Positions 60,612 through 62,552 of a stretch of 62,552 nt of DNA are shown in pieces (position 1 is the first letter of the stretch; each line of letters opens with the position of its first letter). The position numbers and the translations under genes were made by a program. The notes beneath the pieces are model-generated. The model worked only from the letters and a program-made list of their open reading frames with translations. It had not been told where the DNA came from and searched no databases. The DNA comes from an uncultured Parabacteroides sp. (GTDB lineage Bacteria > Bacteroidota > Bacteroidia > Bacteroidales > Tannerellaceae), in contig NZ_CAJJWO010000030.1 of the NCBI RefSeq assembly GCF_905196875.1, positions 1-62,552 of the forward strand. Direction: 5' to 3'.

Positions 60612-60943
60612 GTAAATATCATAGCCAAAAGACATCCGGTTACGACAGTAAGAAAGAAAAGCATCGGGCTGACGAACTGAGACTATTACAGAGAGCCGGA
60701 CATATCTCTGGGTTACAAGAACAAGTTCGCTTTGAATTAATCCCCTCTCAATATGAGATAGTAAACGGTAAAAAGAAATGCATTGAACAAGCCTGCTTTT
60801 ACATTGCAGATTTTACCTACGTCGAAAACGAATCTTTCATCGTTGAAGATGTAAAATCACCTATCACCCGTGCGAATCCAGTCTACATTATTAAACGAAA
60901 ACTCATGCTTCAGGTGCATGGGGTAAAAATCAGAGAAAAATGA
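60605..60943 (+). CDS. DUF1064 nuclease-like phage protein
   Basis: A 112-residue protein with the DUF1064 pattern: KYHSQKTSGYDSKKEKHRADELRLL at the N terminus, then LQEQVRFELIPSQ, YIADFTYVE and FIVEDVKSPIT, ending with YIIKRKLML. The Asp in YIADF and the Glu/Lys of VEDVKS resemble a PD-(D/E)XK-type site. The family is found in phage replication/recombination modules. The frame opens earlier, at 60509, but the family begins at ATG 60605. It overlaps ninG by 4 nt. Confidence 0.82.
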   Translation: MVSKYHSQKTSGYDSKKEKHRADELRLLQRAGHISGLQEQVRFELIPSQYEIVNGKKKCIEQACFYIADFTYVENESFIVEDVKSPITRANPVYIIKRKLMLQVHGVKIREK

Positions 60944-61362
60944 ACGAAGTAAAACCTAAACGACTCACGATCCCTATCTTACAACAAAGACTGGATCAGA
61001 TATTCTCGGAGTACATCCGCCTTCGGGATGCGAATGATAACGGATTTTGCCGCTGCATCACCTGCGGCTCCATGTGGCGTTGGCAAGCGATTCAGAACGG
61101 GCACTATATCGATCGCCGTCATATCGGAGCAAGATACGATGATAGGAACTGTAACCCGCAGTGTTCATCATGTAATATTGGTCTCCGTGGAAATCTTGAT
61201 AAATACAAACGGGCTATTATTGAGAAGCATGGTGTTAAGGTTCTGGAAGAACTAGAAGCCACAAAGCGATCATCAGAGAAATGGACTACTGCTGATTATC
61301 AAGAAAAGATAACCTATTACAAGGCTGAAGTAAAACGAATAAGAAAAGAGAAAGGCCTATGA
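60940..61362 (+). CDS. ninG: NinG-like recombination protein
   Basis: A 140-residue relative of lambda NinG (Rap), a Holliday-junction/D-loop-acting nuclease with a zinc-bound HNH-type fold. Cys pair CITCGS, GHYIDRRHIGARYDDRNCNPQC and CSSCNIGLRGN show the conserved zinc and His residues. It starts within the DUF1064 gene (4-nt ATGA overlap) and overlaps the Cys-rich gene downstream the same way, forming a tightly coupled recombination cluster. Confidence 0.88.
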   Translation: MNEVKPKRLTIPILQQRLDQIFSEYIRLRDANDNGFCRCITCGSMWRWQAIQNGHYIDRRHIGARYDDRNCNPQCSSCNIGLRGNLDKYKRAIIEKHGVKVLEELEATKRSSEKWTTADYQEKITYYKAEVKRIRKEKGL

Positions 61363-61532
61363 TATCGCCGCAAAACATTGATATAAAGCCTAACTGTCGA
61401 TACTGTAAGCACGCAGGGCATGTGATTAATTTTATTTGCGCCTGTTCTATCCTGAAAATTAACCGGTCTACTGGAATTAGAAAGTGTAGTCTTTTCATTG
61501 TCGATATAGTCAAATACAACATTAAAAAATAA
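61359..61532 (+). CDS. 57-residue Cys-rich protein
   Basis: A small protein with CRYCKHAGH, then CACS and a later Cys (RKCSLF), a pattern suggesting one zinc-binding knuckle. It starts in a 4-nt ATGA overlap with ninG. Similar short Cys-rich proteins accompany phage recombination genes; the role is unknown. Confidence 0.6.
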   Translation: MISPQNIDIKPNCRYCKHAGHVINFICACSILKINRSTGIRKCSLFIVDIVKYNIKK

Positions 61533-61533
61533 C

Positions 61534-61740
61534 ATGAGCAAGCAAAGTGAAAACAAAGAAAAACAGGGATTTAGAAAAGATGCTCCTTGTTGTAGTAACT
61601 GCGTAAATTTTACATTCGAGAAGAAACCTCTTGAGTGGGATCCGAAGTATTTTAAAGACACCAATCTCCGGTGTGGCACTGGAGGTTTCGCTGTTGGAAA
61701 ATCGAATTGGTGCAAACTTCACGAATTTAACAATAGTTGA
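61534..61740 (+). CDS. 68-residue Cys-rich protein
   Basis: Holds CCSNCVNF, then LRCGTGGF and WCKLHEF, a likely zinc-binding set of Cys and His residues like that in the preceding protein (CRYCKHAG). The two may be related paralogues. It begins one base after the previous stop. No known family. Confidence 0.6.
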   Translation: MSKQSENKEKQGFRKDAPCCSNCVNFTFEKKPLEWDPKYFKDTNLRCGTGGFAVGKSNWCKLHEFNNS

Positions 61741-61743
61741 ATT

Positions 61744-62184
61744 ATGAAAGTAACTAGCGCAGATATACAATTCCTAATTGGTTGCACCAGGCGGGAAGCG
61801 GAAAGAATCATTATTGACGCTGTAGGTCGTGATAATATCGATGAGAAATTCAAGGTGAAATCTTCTACCGAAATAGAAGTTTCCGATATAAAAAAGAGGT
61901 TGTTGTCGGTGAACGAGTCGATGGATGGTAAAAATCCTGTACAAAATGCAATTGATCTCCTTCAGCAACATGGACTTTCCTATTCTTTGAAGCGTCAGGT
62001 TTTTGAAGATATGAAATGCCTATATTATTGCGACTTAAAAGGCAGATACCGGACTTTGAAAAAAATACTACCTAAAGAACAGATAGATTCTCTCAGGAGC
62101 GCATTAAAGGTTAGACGATCTGATTTTGTGACATCTGGCGGAAAGTTCCCTAAAGGACTTAAGGCTTTGATAACTAATAATTAA
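61744..62184 (+). CDS. Phage hypothetical protein (146 aa)
   Basis: A helical, charged protein (VTSADIQFLIGCTRREAERIIIDAVGRD, then SVNESMDGKNPVQNAIDLLQQHGLSYSLKRQVFEDMKCL). The N-terminal 30 residues could be an HTH-like unit. No motif is certain. It is the last recognised member of the plus-strand early run before a convergent gene. Confidence 0.6.
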   Translation: MKVTSADIQFLIGCTRREAERIIIDAVGRDNIDEKFKVKSSTEIEVSDIKKRLLSVNESMDGKNPVQNAIDLLQQHGLSYSLKRQVFEDMKCLYYCDLKGRYRTLKKILPKEQIDSLRSALKVRRSDFVTSGGKFPKGLKALITNN

Positions 62185-62192
62185 AAAAGGGA

Positions 62193-62435
62193 TTATTCAG
62201 GAGTCACAGAACTCCAAATAATATCCTCACCATCTATTTTAAAATGGATTGATCTACGTCCTTGAAGTTGCTTGCCTGAAAAATGATAAACCTTTTTAAA
62301 AGATTCGCTTTCATGGTCAATAGTCACAACAAGAGTATCATTTACTGATATATTTTCTACATTGATTTTATACGATGTAGAAGTTTCCAGTCTACTGGAA
62401 GGACGAATTGTTCTTGATTTATTTATTTCAGCCAT
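62193..62435 (-). CDS. Small hypothetical protein on the opposite strand (80 aa)
   Basis: A beta-rich protein (RLETSTSYKINVENISVNDTLVVTIDHESE, then FKKVYHFSGKQLQGRRSIHFKIDGEDIIWSSV) with no signal or known domain. It converges with the 146-residue gene, stop codons 8 nt apart, and is the only minus-strand gene among the early genes. It may therefore be expressed separately, for example in the lysogen. Confidence 0.6.
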   Translation of the reverse strand: MAEINKSRTIRPSSRLETSTSYKINVENISVNDTLVVTIDHESESFKKVYHFSGKQLQGRRSIHFKIDGEDIIWSSVTPE

Positions 62436-62467
62436 AATGGTTACAAATATATTAAAAAATTTGAAGC

Positions 62468-62552
62468 ATGAAAAATATAAACGAAGTATTAGAATGCGTC
62501 GGTAAAATAGATGAAAAGTACAATCAAACAGGAACTATCAAGCAGTTCACAA
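62468..62552 (+). CDS. 5' end of a CDS cut by the window edge
   Basis: Starts MKNINEVLECVGKIDEKYNQ and is open to the edge (28 codons). It is divergent from the 80-residue gene. Too short to assign; the acidic, helical opening fits many phage proteins. Confidence 0.6.
   Translation, partial: MKNINEVLECVGKIDEKYNQTGTIKQFT

Noticed and set aside
1..62552. CRISPR arrays, insertion sequences, rRNA operons, integrase
   Set aside because: None was seen on either strand; the integrase expected for the element must lie outside the window.

Overview
The window looks like a chromosome segment of a Bacteroidales bacterium, probably Parabacteroides or a close relative; the genus is inference. Support comes from tandem SusC/SusD pairs, FecR/ECF sigma regulation, Bacteroidetes-type -7 boxes (TAnnTTTG) upstream of several genes, a C-terminal tail resembling a type IX secretion sorting domain, and many Bacteroidales-specific families (DUF1080, DUF3078, DUF4974, DUF4494, DUF4236). 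No CRISPR array, insertion sequence or rRNA was seen.

Host part, about 1-47280. Positions 1-8261 carry a sugar oxidoreductase with a tandem-DUF1080/HEAT protein, a PAS/GAF sensor kinase and upp. An HU gene, an HTH regulator, murB and an MBL-fold hydrolase follow. A minus-strand block (12099-17626) holds gpmA, an ECF sigma factor, a DUF3078 outer-membrane protein, pheS, crcB, nth and a membrane-anchored hypothetical. A FecR anti-sigma gene and two SusC/SusD pairs fill 17772-28933. A NikR-like regulator lacking three of four nickel ligands precedes a TonB-dependent receptor, with a perfect inverted repeat between them. A large repeat-rich surface protein, an outer-membrane barrel, an ECF sigma factor, a CPA2-type antiporter, glgB, manA, panE, a pyridoxamine kinase and a glutathione peroxidase complete this part.

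Mobile part, about 47285-62552 and beyond the right edge. The boundary is a 3' fragment of a tRNA-Lys(CTT) gene, a typical integration scar. The DNA becomes visibly AT-richer and shows a temperate-phage layout. A CI/S24-type repressor reads leftward into a cargo operon at the element edge. Divergent early genes read rightward: small proteins, a DUF2693-like protein, LuxR- and excisionase-type DNA-binding proteins, a RecE-like nuclease, DUF4494, a DUF1064 nuclease-like protein, NinG and Cys-rich small proteins. Integrase, structural and lysis genes are not in the window.

The best candidates for something undescribed are in the mobile part. (1) The cargo operon behind the repressor occupies the position lambda uses for rexAB. 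Its last three genes (a possible RNase H-fold protein, a complete Hanks-type kinase and a 53-residue protein) are bracketed by a 30-nt near-perfect direct repeat, as if acquired as one cassette. (2) The same operon encodes a membrane protein with DUF4236, two FtsK-gamma (KOPS-reader) domains and TPR-like helices but no motor. (3) A 553-nt gap in the early genes holds tRNA-like elements with good acceptor and T arms but abnormal anticodon arms, two of them preceded by a hairpin with a GAAAG-containing loop.
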